A DNA stretch of 16,811 nt, taken from NCBI GenBank assembly GCA_023423065.1, contig JAFAGC010000007.1, positions 1 through 16,811 on the forward strand. The letters are read 5' to 3'. Below the pieces are notes generated by a model. The model was not told where the DNA came from, ran no database searches, and saw only the letters and a list, made by a program, of their open reading frames with translations. Position numbers and translations under genes: made by a program. Shown in pieces: positions 1 through 7,636 of the stretch (its first letter is position 1; each line of letters begins with the position of its first letter). The stretch is from Pseudomonadota bacterium. GTDB taxonomy: Bacteria > Pseudomonadota > Gammaproteobacteria > Steroidobacterales > Steroidobacteraceae.

Positions 1-119
1 AGCCAGAAGAACACGTGATGCACGAGTTTCGGATAGTCGTTCACGGCAGTCGATGCTCCGGCGTGGGTCGCGGCCGCCGTGGCCGCGGCGGCGATGAAGG
101 TTCGTCGTGAGGTGCTCAT
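1..119 (-). CDS. Tat-exported Dabb-like (stress-responsive alpha/beta-barrel) protein, N-terminal part
   Basis: Only the first 39 codons lie in the window; the 3' part runs off the left edge. The ATG at 119-117 overlaps the uxuB stop as ATGA, so translation is probably coupled and this is the eighth gene of the xyl operon. The N-terminus MSTSRRTFIAAA is a twin-arginine signal (SRRTFI) followed by an Ala-rich hydrophobic stretch. The first mature residues, KLVHHVFFW, look like the first beta strand of small Dabb proteins (about 100 residues in the barrel). The family has no single known reaction, and members in sugar operons are mostly of unknown function. Tat export implies a periplasmic role. 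The Dabb assignment rests on about ten residues and is tentative; the signal peptide and the reading frame are clear. Confidence 0.6.
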   Translation of the reverse strand, partial: MSTSRRTFIAAAATAAATHAGASTAVNDYPKLVHHVFFW

Positions 120-1591
120 GCGGACAACTCCGGGGTGATGGCGGCCTGCGGCTGCGCAAGCCGCCCGTAGGCCGATTCGAGCTCGCGGCGGAATTTCTCG
201 TCCGCGAGGATCGCCGTTGGCAGCACCGCTTCGCAGACGGCGAATCGCGCGACGTCCGCCTTCGCATCGCCGGTGCACTCCCGGCCGATCTGCGTGAGAC
301 GCGCGGCATCTGGATCGACGATCGCGACGCCCGCCTTCGCCTGGCGCGAGATGAAGCGCATCCACGCCGCGAGCGGCATGACGAGCCGGTGGATGGGTCT
401 TCCGGCCGCGAGCGCCTCGGCGATCACGGGCGTGATGCGCACCGGCAGCTTCTTCGAGCCGTCCCAGGCGATCTGGCTCAGCAGGTGCTTGATGCCGGGA
501 TTGCGGAAGCGCGCGAGCACCGCGGAGATGTAGTGCTCGACGTCGAGTCCGGGCGACTTGTCCACCCCTTGGCCGAGGCTCGGCGCCAGGTCCTCCGTCA
601 TGAGTAGTTCGACGAATCGCGCGAGCTGCTCGTCGCGCATGGCGTCCGCAACGGATTCGTGGCCGCGCAGCAGACCCAGGTAGGTGAGGGTGGAATGCGG
701 TCCGTTGACCAGGCGCAGTTTCGCGCGATCGTAGACGCCGACGTCCTTCGCGAGCGTGACACCGACCGATTGCCAGTCCGCGTCGCGCATCGCGGGCACG
801 TCTTCGATGACCCATTGCGTGAACGGTTCGCGCTGGATGGGCCATTCGTCGACGACGCCCGTGAGCGCCTTCGCGCGATCGCGCAGCGCGTCGTCGGTCG
901 CCGGCGTGATGCTGTCGACCATCGTGCGCGGGCACACGACCTCCGCCTCGATCCACTTCGCGAGGTCCGCATCGGCTTCGCGCGCGAACGTGACCAGCGC
1001 GCGATGCAGCACCGCGCCGTTGTCCGGCAGGTTGTCGCAGCTCAGCACGGTGAACGCGCCGACGTTCTGCGCACGCCGGCGACGCAGCGCTTCGACGATC
1101 CAGCCGATGGTGCTGCGCGGCGCGGCAGGATTGGCGAGGTCATGCGCAATGTCGGGGTTCTTCAGGTCGAGCGCATTGCGCGCGTCGAGGCAGTAACCTT
1201 TTTCCGTGACGGTGAGCGACACGATGCGCGTGTCGCGCGAGGTCAGCCGCTCGAAGGCTTTCTCCGCGTCGGTCGATCCGACCAGCAGTTCGCGGATCGC
1301 GCCGATGATGCGCGCGCGCGGCGCGGCGCCGAGTTCGATCAGCGTGTACAGCCCCTGTTGTGGAGCGAGCGCATCGCGCAGGCCGGTGCTCTTCAACGAC
1401 AGCGCGGAGATGGCCCAGCGCTTGTCGGCGTGCAGCAGCGTGTCCACGTAATACGCCTGGTGCGCGCGATGAAACGCGCCGGGACCGATGTGTACGATGC
1501 CGAAACGCGTCGCCGCGCGATCGTAGGTCGGCAGGATCGTGCCGGAGCGCACGGAATGAAGGCTCGCCTCGGTCAGGCGCGTCGGACTCAT
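116..1591 (-). CDS. uxuB: D-fructuronate reductase (mannitol dehydrogenase family)
   Basis: This gene encodes 491 aa, the usual length for UxuB-type enzymes. It should reduce D-fructuronate to D-mannonate with NADH (EC 1.1.1.57) in the cytoplasm, the second step of glucuronate breakdown. Visible marks are the Rossmann entry IGPGAFHRAHQAYY (residues 35-48), the SCDN motif near residue 184, and the K-x4-N-x2-H catalytic signature of long-chain mannitol dehydrogenases at K291, N296 and H299. It starts 21 nt after the xylD stop, with a GAGAGGGG ribosome site upstream. Its stop overlaps the start of the exported Dabb-like gene. Placing uxuB inside a Weimberg operon, with uxaC and manD elsewhere in the window, favours fructuronate over mannitol, altronate or arabinitol as substrate. 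Family membership is certain; substrate is inferred from context. Confidence 0.88.
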   Translation of the reverse strand: MSPTRLTEASLHSVRSGTILPTYDRAATRFGIVHIGPGAFHRAHQAYYVDTLLHADKRWAISALSLKSTGLRDALAPQQGLYTLIELGAAPRARIIGAIRELLVGSTDAEKAFERLTSRDTRIVSLTVTEKGYCLDARNALDLKNPDIAHDLANPAAPRSTIGWIVEALRRRRAQNVGAFTVLSCDNLPDNGAVLHRALVTFAREADADLAKWIEAEVVCPRTMVDSITPATDDALRDRAKALTGVVDEWPIQREPFTQWVIEDVPAMRDADWQSVGVTLAKDVGVYDRAKLRLVNGPHSTLTYLGLLRGHESVADAMRDEQLARFVELLMTEDLAPSLGQGVDKSPGLDVEHYISAVLARFRNPGIKHLLSQIAWDGSKKLPVRITPVIAEALAAGRPIHRLVMPLAAWMRFISRQAKAGVAIVDPDAARLTQIGRECTGDAKADVARFAVCEAVLPTAILADEKFRRELESAYGRLAQPQAAITPELSA

Positions 1592-1612
1592 CGGGACCCC
1601 TCTCGAGAATGG

Positions 1613-3394
1613 TCAGTGATTATGGCGCGGTGTCTTCTTCGCGACACCGCGATATTTCACCGCCATTTCCATGACGGCGCCGCTATCGAGCTGCCCGACG
1701 GTCGAGCGATAGAGTTCCTGCCACGGGGTCGCGCTTTCGGGCACGGGCGGCAGGCCTTCTTTCTTGCGGCGCGCAATTTCCTCGTCGGATACCAGCGCGT
1801 CGCAGGTGCCCTTCTCGACGTCGATCCGGATCCTGTCGCCCGTGCGCAGCCATGCGAGCCCGCCGCCCGCGGCGCTCTCCGGCGAGCAGTTCAGGATCGA
1901 CGGACTGTCCGACGTGCCCGACTGCCGTCCGTCGCCCAGCGTCGGCAGGCTCGTGATGCCGCGCTTCAGCAGCGCATCCGGCGGCTGCATGTTCACGACC
2001 TCGGCGGAGCCCGGCCAGCCGAGCGGACCGGAGCCGCGGATGACGAGAATCGTGTTCTCGTCGATGCCGAGCGACGGATCGTTGATGCGGTCGTGATAGT
2101 CGGTCGAACCGTCGAACACGACGGCGCGGCACTCGAAATTGCTGCCATTGCCGAGGTAACGCTTGCGGAATTCGGCCGAAATCACGCTGGTTTTCATGAT
2201 GGCGAAATCGAACAGGTTTCCCTTCAGGACGAGGAAGCCCGCCTTTTCCTGCACCGGCTTGTCGTAGCCGGTGATGACGTCGGGATCCAGCGAGACGCGA
2301 CCCTTGACGTTCTCGGCCAGCGTCTTGCCGGTCACCGTGAGAGCCTTGCCCTCGAGTTTTCCCTTGCTCAGCAGCTCGCTGACGACCGCCGGCACGCCGC
2401 CCGCGCGGTGGAATTTTTCGCCGAGATATTTGCCCGCGGGCTGCATGTTCACGATGAGCGGGATGTCGCGGCCGTAGGTCATCCAGTCGTCGGGTGTGAT
2501 CTCGATGCCCGCATGGCGAGCCATCGCGACCAGGTGCGGCTGCGCATTCGTCGAACCGCCGATCGCCGCGATTGCCGCGATCGCGTTGAGGAAGGACTCG
2601 CGCTTGAGGATCTGCGACGGACGCAGGTCCTCGTACGCCATCTCGACGATACGCCGGCCGGTTTCGTAGGAAATCTGGCCGCGTTCGCGATACGGCGCGG
2701 GTATGGCCGCGCATCCCGGCAGCGACAGGCCGAGCACTTCGGCGACCGCGTTCATCGTGGACGCCGTGCCCATCGTGTTGCAGTGGCCGAGCGAGGGTGC
2801 GGATGCGGCGGCAGCCTCGAGGAACTGCTTTTCGTCGATCGTTCCTGCGGCGAGCTTGCGGCGCGAGCGCCAGATCACGGTGCCCGAGCCGACGAGATCG
2901 CCCTCGTGCCAGCCGTCGAGCATCGGTCCGCCCGACAACACGATGGCCGGGATGTCGACCGTCGAGGCCGCCATGATCTGCGCGGGCGTCGTCTTGTCGC
3001 AGCCGGTGGTCAGCACCACCGCGTCGATGGGGTAGCCGTGCAGGATCTCGACGAGACCGAGATAGGCGAGATTGCGATCGAGCGCCGCGGTCGGGCGCCG
3101 GCAATTCTCGAAGATCGGGTGCAGCGGGAATTCCATGGGCACGCCGCCGGCGTCGCGGATGCCTTCGCGCACGCGCTTCACGGTGTCGAGGTGCACGCGG
3201 TTGCACGGCGTGAGATCGCCGCCGGTCTGCGCGATGCCGATGATGGGTTTGCCCGAGAGCAGTTCGTCGGCCGTCAGGCCGTAGTTCATGAAGCGCTCGA
3301 GATACAGCGCCACCATGTCGAGATGTTTCGGATCGTCGAACCAGTCGCGCGAACGGAAACGCCGGCTCGGCCGGCTCTTGGCGTCAGATGCCAT
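1613..3394 (-). CDS. xylD: D-xylonate dehydratase (IlvD/Edd family)
   Basis: This 593-aa protein closely resembles Caulobacter XylD along its length, from the RRFRSRDWFD opening to the KTPRHNH tail. It dehydrates D-xylonate to 2-keto-3-deoxy-D-xylonate (EC 4.2.1.82), the third Weimberg step. The Fe-S cluster cysteines of the family are present: C64 (TPCNRVH), C132 (TTGCDKTTP) and C205 (GHCNTMGT), with K134 next to the second. The C-terminal active-site block LPTLGDGRQSGTSDSPSILN is intact. The ATG at 3394 lies 11 nt inside the end of xylC. It has an AAGGAG ribosome site 9 nt upstream, which supports this start and coupling to xylC. L-arabonate or gluconate dehydratase are the nearest alternatives; the flanking xyl genes make xylonate much more likely. 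Confidence 0.93.
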   Translation of the reverse strand: MASDAKSRPSRRFRSRDWFDDPKHLDMVALYLERFMNYGLTADELLSGKPIIGIAQTGGDLTPCNRVHLDTVKRVREGIRDAGGVPMEFPLHPIFENCRRPTAALDRNLAYLGLVEILHGYPIDAVVLTTGCDKTTPAQIMAASTVDIPAIVLSGGPMLDGWHEGDLVGSGTVIWRSRRKLAAGTIDEKQFLEAAAASAPSLGHCNTMGTASTMNAVAEVLGLSLPGCAAIPAPYRERGQISYETGRRIVEMAYEDLRPSQILKRESFLNAIAAIAAIGGSTNAQPHLVAMARHAGIEITPDDWMTYGRDIPLIVNMQPAGKYLGEKFHRAGGVPAVVSELLSKGKLEGKALTVTGKTLAENVKGRVSLDPDVITGYDKPVQEKAGFLVLKGNLFDFAIMKTSVISAEFRKRYLGNGSNFECRAVVFDGSTDYHDRINDPSLGIDENTILVIRGSGPLGWPGSAEVVNMQPPDALLKRGITSLPTLGDGRQSGTSDSPSILNCSPESAAGGGLAWLRTGDRIRIDVEKGTCDALVSDEEIARRKKEGLPPVPESATPWQELYRSTVGQLDSGAVMEMAVKYRGVAKKTPRHNH

Positions 3395-4256
3395 GGGTAA
3401 CGACTCCTTGGGGCAATCCGGGAACGTCGACCTGCGTGCTGAACAATCCGCCCGCGAGCGGTTGTTTCTCGCGCTGTTCGGCGTCGAGTCCCACGTGGGC
3501 GCTGGTGATGTAGAGAGTGCGCAGGTCCGGGCCGCCGAAGGCCGCCTTGGTCACGTTGGCGACCGGTAGTTCGATCTTGCCCAGCAGTTCGCCCTGCGGC
3601 GAATAGCGATGCAGGCCCCAGCCGCCGAACAGGCCGGTCCAGATGCAGCCTTCCGCGTCCACGCAGGGACCGTCGGGATATCCCGAGCCCGGCGGCAGGC
3701 GCACGAACACGCGCTTGTTGGTCAGCGTGCCGGAGCGCGCGCGGTCGAATGCGTAGATGACGCCCGCGAGCGTGTCGGTGTGATAGAGCACGCGGCCCCG
3801 CGGACATTCGGCCGGGCCGTTCGTGACGACGTAGCCGGGATCGCGCGTGATGCAGCCCATCGAGGTGAGCTGGTACAACGCGCCGCTCGGCTCTTCTTCG
3901 TTGTCGTCCATCGACCCGAACCACAGGAAGCCTTCGGAGTCGACGAAACCGTCGTTTAGCCGGTTGTTAGGCGCGTGCGGCTCGACGACGTGCAGCAGCG
4001 AGAAATTGCCGGTCTCGGGATTGAAGCGGTGCAGGCCCGTCTTGAGGCCGGCGATCAGCCAGCCCTCGCGCGTGGGCAACAGGAACCCGATGCGCGCGGG
4101 CGCGGGCCAGGAGCGCTTTTCACCGCTTTCCGGATGGAAGCGGTGAATGGCGAGACCTTTGATATCGACGAACCAGACAGCCTGCTCGGAGGCCGACCAG
4201 AGTGGCCCTTCACCAAGCTCCGCGGCTATTGGCCATACGCACTCGACTTGCGACAT
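3384..4256 (-). CDS. xylC: Xylonolactonase (SMP-30/gluconolactonase/LRE family)
   Basis: This 290-aa six-bladed beta-propeller protein should hydrolyse D-xylono-lactone to D-xylonate (EC 3.1.1.68) in the cytoplasm, following XylB. SMP-30 metal-site residues are visible: E16 in LGEGPLW, N101-D102 in the NNRLND block, N145 in VVTNGP, and D194 in YPDG. The later TKAAFGGPDLRTLYITSA block is also typical. The whole sequence tracks Caulobacter XylC blade by blade. It begins 9 nt after the xylB stop, with GAGG in the gap, and its last 11 nt overlap xylD. Gluconolactonase or regucalcin-like activity is the alternative by family. Position between the xylose dehydrogenase and xylonate dehydratase genes makes xylonolactone the likely substrate. 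Confidence 0.9.
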   Translation of the reverse strand: MSQVECVWPIAAELGEGPLWSASEQAVWFVDIKGLAIHRFHPESGEKRSWPAPARIGFLLPTREGWLIAGLKTGLHRFNPETGNFSLLHVVEPHAPNNRLNDGFVDSEGFLWFGSMDDNEEEPSGALYQLTSMGCITRDPGYVVTNGPAECPRGRVLYHTDTLAGVIYAFDRARSGTLTNKRVFVRLPPGSGYPDGPCVDAEGCIWTGLFGGWGLHRYSPQGELLGKIELPVANVTKAAFGGPDLRTLYITSAHVGLDAEQREKQPLAGGLFSTQVDVPGLPQGVVTHGI

Positions 4257-4265
4257 TGAGCCTCA

Positions 4266-5018
4266 TCAACAGTAGCCGGCATCCACCCAGTAGCTGTGCG
4301 ACGTGCACATCTTCGCGTCATCGGACGCCAGGAACAGGATCATCGCGGTGACGTGGATGGGGTCGACGCGCGCCTTGATGCACTGCTGGGCGAGGATCTT
4401 GGCTTCTTCCTCCGGCGTATGCCAGAGCTTCATCTGACGGGGAGTGCGGATCGCGCCCGGCACCACCGTATTGACCCGGATGTTCGCCTCGCCGAGGTCG
4501 CGCGCCAGCGAACGCGACATGCCTTCGATGCCGGCCTTCGCGGTTTCGTAGATGGGCAGCGCGGGCAGGGCGAGATGCCAGGACACCGAGCCGAGATTGA
4601 TGATGGAGCCGCCGCCGTTGCGCTTCATGCCGCCCGCCGCGGCCTGCGCCGCGAAGAACATGTGCTTGAGGTTCACGGCGATGCGCTGGTCCCAGTATTC
4701 GCTCGTGACGTCTTCGAACTTGTGCCGGTCGTCGTTCGCCGCGTTGTTGACGAGCACGTCGATCGGACCCGCGGTGCCTTCGATCTGCGTGAAGGCCGCC
4801 TTCAGCGCCTTCGTATCGGTCAGGTCACATTTCACGAATTGCGGCACGCCGCCAAGCCGATCGACGAGGGCCTTCGATTCCGCTTCCGCGATGTCGAGGA
4901 AGAACACGCGGGACTTCTGCCGAACGAAGCCTTCGACGACGGCTTCACCGATGCCGGAACCGCCGCCCGTCACGACGACGGTCTTGCCGGCAAGGGAAGG
5001 ATAAACAGCGTGGGACAT
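4266..5018 (-). CDS. xylB: D-xylose 1-dehydrogenase (short-chain dehydrogenase)
   Basis: This 250-aa classical SDR should oxidise D-xylose to D-xylonolactone with NAD+ (EC 1.1.1.175), the entry step of the Weimberg route. Visible are the cofactor loop TGGGSGIG (17-24), NNAAN (91-95), the catalytic set S144, Y157 and K161 (IYETAK), and PGAIRT (187-192). The N-terminus MSHAVYPSLAGKTVVVTGGG and the C-terminus closely match Caulobacter XylB. The reading frame stays open far upstream to about 6302, but that extension lies inside the neighbouring aldehyde dehydrogenase gene in another frame. The true start is the ATG at 5018, 14 nt after that gene's stop. The name follows the Caulobacter scheme and does not mean xylulokinase. 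Confidence 0.93.
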   Translation of the reverse strand: MSHAVYPSLAGKTVVVTGGGSGIGEAVVEGFVRQKSRVFFLDIAEAESKALVDRLGGVPQFVKCDLTDTKALKAAFTQIEGTAGPIDVLVNNAANDDRHKFEDVTSEYWDQRIAVNLKHMFFAAQAAAGGMKRNGGGSIINLGSVSWHLALPALPIYETAKAGIEGMSRSLARDLGEANIRVNTVVPGAIRTPRQMKLWHTPEEEAKILAQQCIKARVDPIHVTAMILFLASDDAKMCTSHSYWVDAGYC

Positions 5019-5032
5019 TTTTCTTCGAGACC

Positions 5033-6475
5033 TCAGGCCCAGGTATAACTGGTCTTGACTTGCGTGTAGAACTCGACGGCCGCGAAGCCCTGCTCGCGTG
5101 GGCCGAAGCTCGACTTGCGCGTGCCGCCGAACGGCACGTGGTAGTCGACGCCGGCCGTCGGCAGGTTGGTCATGACCATGCCCGCGCGCACGTTGCGCAC
5201 GAAGTGGCGCGCGTACTTGAGCGAGGTGGTCATGATGCCGGCGGAAAGGCCGAACTCGCCCGCGTTGGCCGCGGCGAGCGCCTCGTCGTAGTCCTTGACG
5301 CGCACCGTCGAGGCGACCGGACCGAACACTTCCTCGCAGTTGATGCGCATGTCGAGCTTGGTGTCGACGATCAGGGCCGGTGAAACGTAGTAACCGGGCT
5401 TGTCGAGCTTCAGCGCCTCGCCGCCGACGATCTTGCGGCCGCCTTCCCTGGTCGCGATGTCGATGTAGGAGAGCGTGGTCTGCATCTGCGCCTCGCTCGC
5501 GAGCGGACCCATCTGCGTATCGGCCGCGAGCGCGTCGCCGACCTTGAGCGCCTTCGCGCGCGCCGCGAGCGCTTCGACGAATTTGTCGTGAATGCCCTGC
5601 GTCACGATGATGCGGCTCGACGCCGTGCAGCGCTGGCCGGTCGCGAAGAAGCCGCCGTCGAGCGCGCATTGCACGGCGCGGTCCAGGTCGCAGTCGTCGA
5701 GCACGACCAGCGGATTCTTGCCGCCCATCTCGAGCTGCACGCGCGCGTTGTGCGACATCGCGGCCTTCGCGACACCGGCGCCCGTGCTCTGGCCGCCCGT
5801 GAACGAGACACCGGCGACGTCGGGATGTTCGACGAGCGCGCCACCCATGGCGCCGCCGCCGAGGATGAGATTGAACACGCCCTTCGGAAAGCCCGCTTCG
5901 TGGATGATCTCCGTCATCGCGTGCGCCGTGGCCGGTGTGAGCGAGGCGGGCTTGATGACCACGGTGTTGCCGAAGGCCAGCGCCGGCGCGCTCTTCCAGG
6001 CCGGGATCGCGATCGGGAAATTCCACGGCGTGATCATCGCGAATACGCCGAGCGGCTCGCGGAAGGTTTCGACCGCGACGCCAGGCCGCGTGGAATCCAC
6101 GGTGACCCCGTGGCGGCGCAGCGCCTCGCCGGCGAAGAACTTGAAGATGCGCGCGGCGCGCATGACTTCGCCCTTGCCCTCGGGAAAGGTCTTGCCTTCC
6201 TCGCGCGACAGCAGCCGGCCGAGATCGTCGGCACGCGCCATGATCAGCGAGCCGACCTTGTCGAGCAGGTCGGAGCGCACTTCGGGGCTCGCGTTGGCCC
6301 ACGCGGGAAACGCGGACTTCGCGGCCGCGACGGCTGCGTTCACCGTCTGCTTGTCGCCGCCCGGCACTTTCGCGACCACGTCGCGCGTGTCGGAGGGATT
6401 CAAACTATCGGACGCCGCGGCGCCCGAGACCCATTGGCCATCGATGTAGTGGCTCAGCTGCTTGGTGTTGCTCAT
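5033..6475 (-). CDS. xylA: 2-oxoglutarate semialdehyde dehydrogenase (ALDH family)
   Basis: This full-length 480-aa aldehyde dehydrogenase should oxidise 2-oxoglutarate semialdehyde to 2-oxoglutarate (EC 1.2.1.26), the last Weimberg step, feeding carbon into the TCA cycle without C-C cleavage. ALDH landmarks are N152 (TPWNFP), K175 (VIKPAS), the general base E249 (LEMGGKNP), the nucleophile C283 (GQRCTASSR), and the EEVFGPV block. The C-terminal YHVPFGGTRKSSFGPREQG stretch is typical of the semialdehyde dehydrogenases of pentose and glucarate pathways. The sequence parallels Caulobacter XylA throughout. It starts 15 nt downstream of xylX and has only a weak ribosome site. The symbol follows the Caulobacter operon and is not xylose isomerase. 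Confidence 0.92.
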   Translation of the reverse strand: MSNTKQLSHYIDGQWVSGAAASDSLNPSDTRDVVAKVPGGDKQTVNAAVAAAKSAFPAWANASPEVRSDLLDKVGSLIMARADDLGRLLSREEGKTFPEGKGEVMRAARIFKFFAGEALRRHGVTVDSTRPGVAVETFREPLGVFAMITPWNFPIAIPAWKSAPALAFGNTVVIKPASLTPATAHAMTEIIHEAGFPKGVFNLILGGGAMGGALVEHPDVAGVSFTGGQSTGAGVAKAAMSHNARVQLEMGGKNPLVVLDDCDLDRAVQCALDGGFFATGQRCTASSRIIVTQGIHDKFVEALAARAKALKVGDALAADTQMGPLASEAQMQTTLSYIDIATREGGRKIVGGEALKLDKPGYYVSPALIVDTKLDMRINCEEVFGPVASTVRVKDYDEALAAANAGEFGLSAGIMTTSLKYARHFVRNVRAGMVMTNLPTAGVDYHVPFGGTRKSSFGPREQGFAAVEFYTQVKTSYTWA

Positions 6476-6490
6476 GTTCGGATGTCCATT

Positions 6491-7636
6491 TCAGGAGTTG
6501 ATGAGGCCGCGCTTCGCGAGATTGCGCATCAGGTCCGTGATGCCGAAGGTCCACACGGGCGCCTTGCAGCAGGTCGTCACCTTGTTCTCGAGCGTGCCGA
6601 GTTTCTCGGACGACACCCGCACGATGTCGCCGATCTTGTGCGTGAATCCCTGGCCGGCCACTTCGCGGTCCACGATGGGCGCGAACATGGTGCCGAGGAA
6701 CAGCGCGAATCCGTCGGGATACGCGTGGTGTTTGCAGATGGTCTGACCGACGAGTTCGGTCGGATCGCGGCTGATCTGCGACATCGAGCTCTGACCGTCG
6801 AGCCTGAAGCCGTCCTCGCCCTCGATCTCGAGCTTGACCACCGCCTGGCGCACGTCGTCGAGCGTGAATTTCCCGTCGAACATGCGGATGAACGGGCCGA
6901 TGGCGCAGCTCGCGTTGTTGTCCTTGGCCTTGCCCAGCAGCAGCGCGCTGCGGCCCTCGATGTCGCGCAGGTTGACGTCGTTGCCGAGCGTCGCGCCGAG
7001 GATGCGTCCGGCACTATCTACCGCGAGCACGATCTCCGGCTCGGGATTGTTCCACGCGGAGTCGGAGCGCACGCCTATCCAGTCTCCCCAGCCGACCGAC
7101 GAGAGCGTCGGCGACTTGGTGAAGATTTCCGCGTCCGGCCCGATCGCGACTTCGAGGTATTGCGACCATAACCCGTCGGCGATCAGCGCCGACTTGAGCT
7201 TCTTCGCCTGCTCGGAGCCCGGCTTCACCGAGCGGATGTCGGCGCCGATGCGATCGCGCAGGCTGGCGCGCAGCGATTCGGCCTTGCTCGCGTCACCGCG
7301 GCAACGTTCTTCGATGACGCGTTCGATCGCGGAGATCGCGAACGTGACGCCGCTCGCCTTGACGCATTGCAGGTCGAAGGGCGAGAGCAGGCGCGTTTCC
7401 TTCATCTCGGCGAAGGCGCGCGCCAACCCCAACGACTCGAGCGGGCCGAAGTCGGCGCCCGCCGGGATCGTGCCGTTCCAGCCGTTCAGCAATTGCGAAA
7501 CGGTCGGGGCATGACGTGAAACGTCGCGCACGCGGCCGTCGACGACGACGACCGGCGTCGGGCCCTCGCGGGTCAGGATGCGTCCGACGAGGACGGCCTG
7601 CCGCCAGTCGGAAGAGAGATGTTCGATCATATTCAT
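6491..7636 (-). CDS. xylX: 2-keto-3-deoxy-D-xylonate dehydratase (FAH family)
   Basis: This 381-aa protein of the fumarylacetoacetate hydrolase superfamily should dehydrate 2-keto-3-deoxy-D-xylonate to 2-oxoglutarate semialdehyde (EC 4.2.1.141), the fourth Weimberg step. The metal-binding set of the fold is visible: E199 and E201 in NNPEPEIVL, D220 in GNDVNLRDIEG, and K236/K238 in LGKAKD. Length and N-terminal domain fit the XylX group rather than the shorter FAH isomerases (about 280 aa). The start ATG at 7636 overlaps the transporter stop as ATGA, indicating coupling; a second ATG two codons later at 7630 is the alternative. The longer open frame to 8095 is internal to the transporter gene and is not coding. 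First enzyme gene of the operon, as in Caulobacter. Confidence 0.9.
   Translation of the reverse strand: MNMIEHLSSDWRQAVLVGRILTREGPTPVVVVDGRVRDVSRHAPTVSQLLNGWNGTIPAGADFGPLESLGLARAFAEMKETRLLSPFDLQCVKASGVTFAISAIERVIEERCRGDASKAESLRASLRDRIGADIRSVKPGSEQAKKLKSALIADGLWSQYLEVAIGPDAEIFTKSPTLSSVGWGDWIGVRSDSAWNNPEPEIVLAVDSAGRILGATLGNDVNLRDIEGRSALLLGKAKDNNASCAIGPFIRMFDGKFTLDDVRQAVVKLEIEGEDGFRLDGQSSMSQISRDPTELVGQTICKHHAYPDGFALFLGTMFAPIVDREVAGQGFTHKIGDIVRVSSEKLGTLENKVTTCCKAPVWTFGITDLMRNLAKRGLINS

Noticed and set aside
659..3400. 913-codon open frame on the plus strand
   Set aside because: It lies antisense to all of xylD and part of uxuB. Its Arg/Asp/His-rich composition is typical of mirror frames in high-GC genes, and it shows no domain.
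4266..6302. 678-codon open frame that could look like a fusion ending in the SDR
   Set aside because: The part beyond 5018 is an out-of-frame reading of the aldehyde dehydrogenase gene. Family length and N-terminus show the SDR starts at 5018.
4266..6475. xylB and xylA as xylulokinase and xylose isomerase
   Set aside because: The products are an SDR and an ALDH; the symbols follow the Caulobacter operon. No isomerase-pathway gene is present in the window.
5588..7171. 527-codon plus-strand open frame
   Set aside because: It is antisense to xylA and xylX with mirror-frame composition and no recognisable motif.
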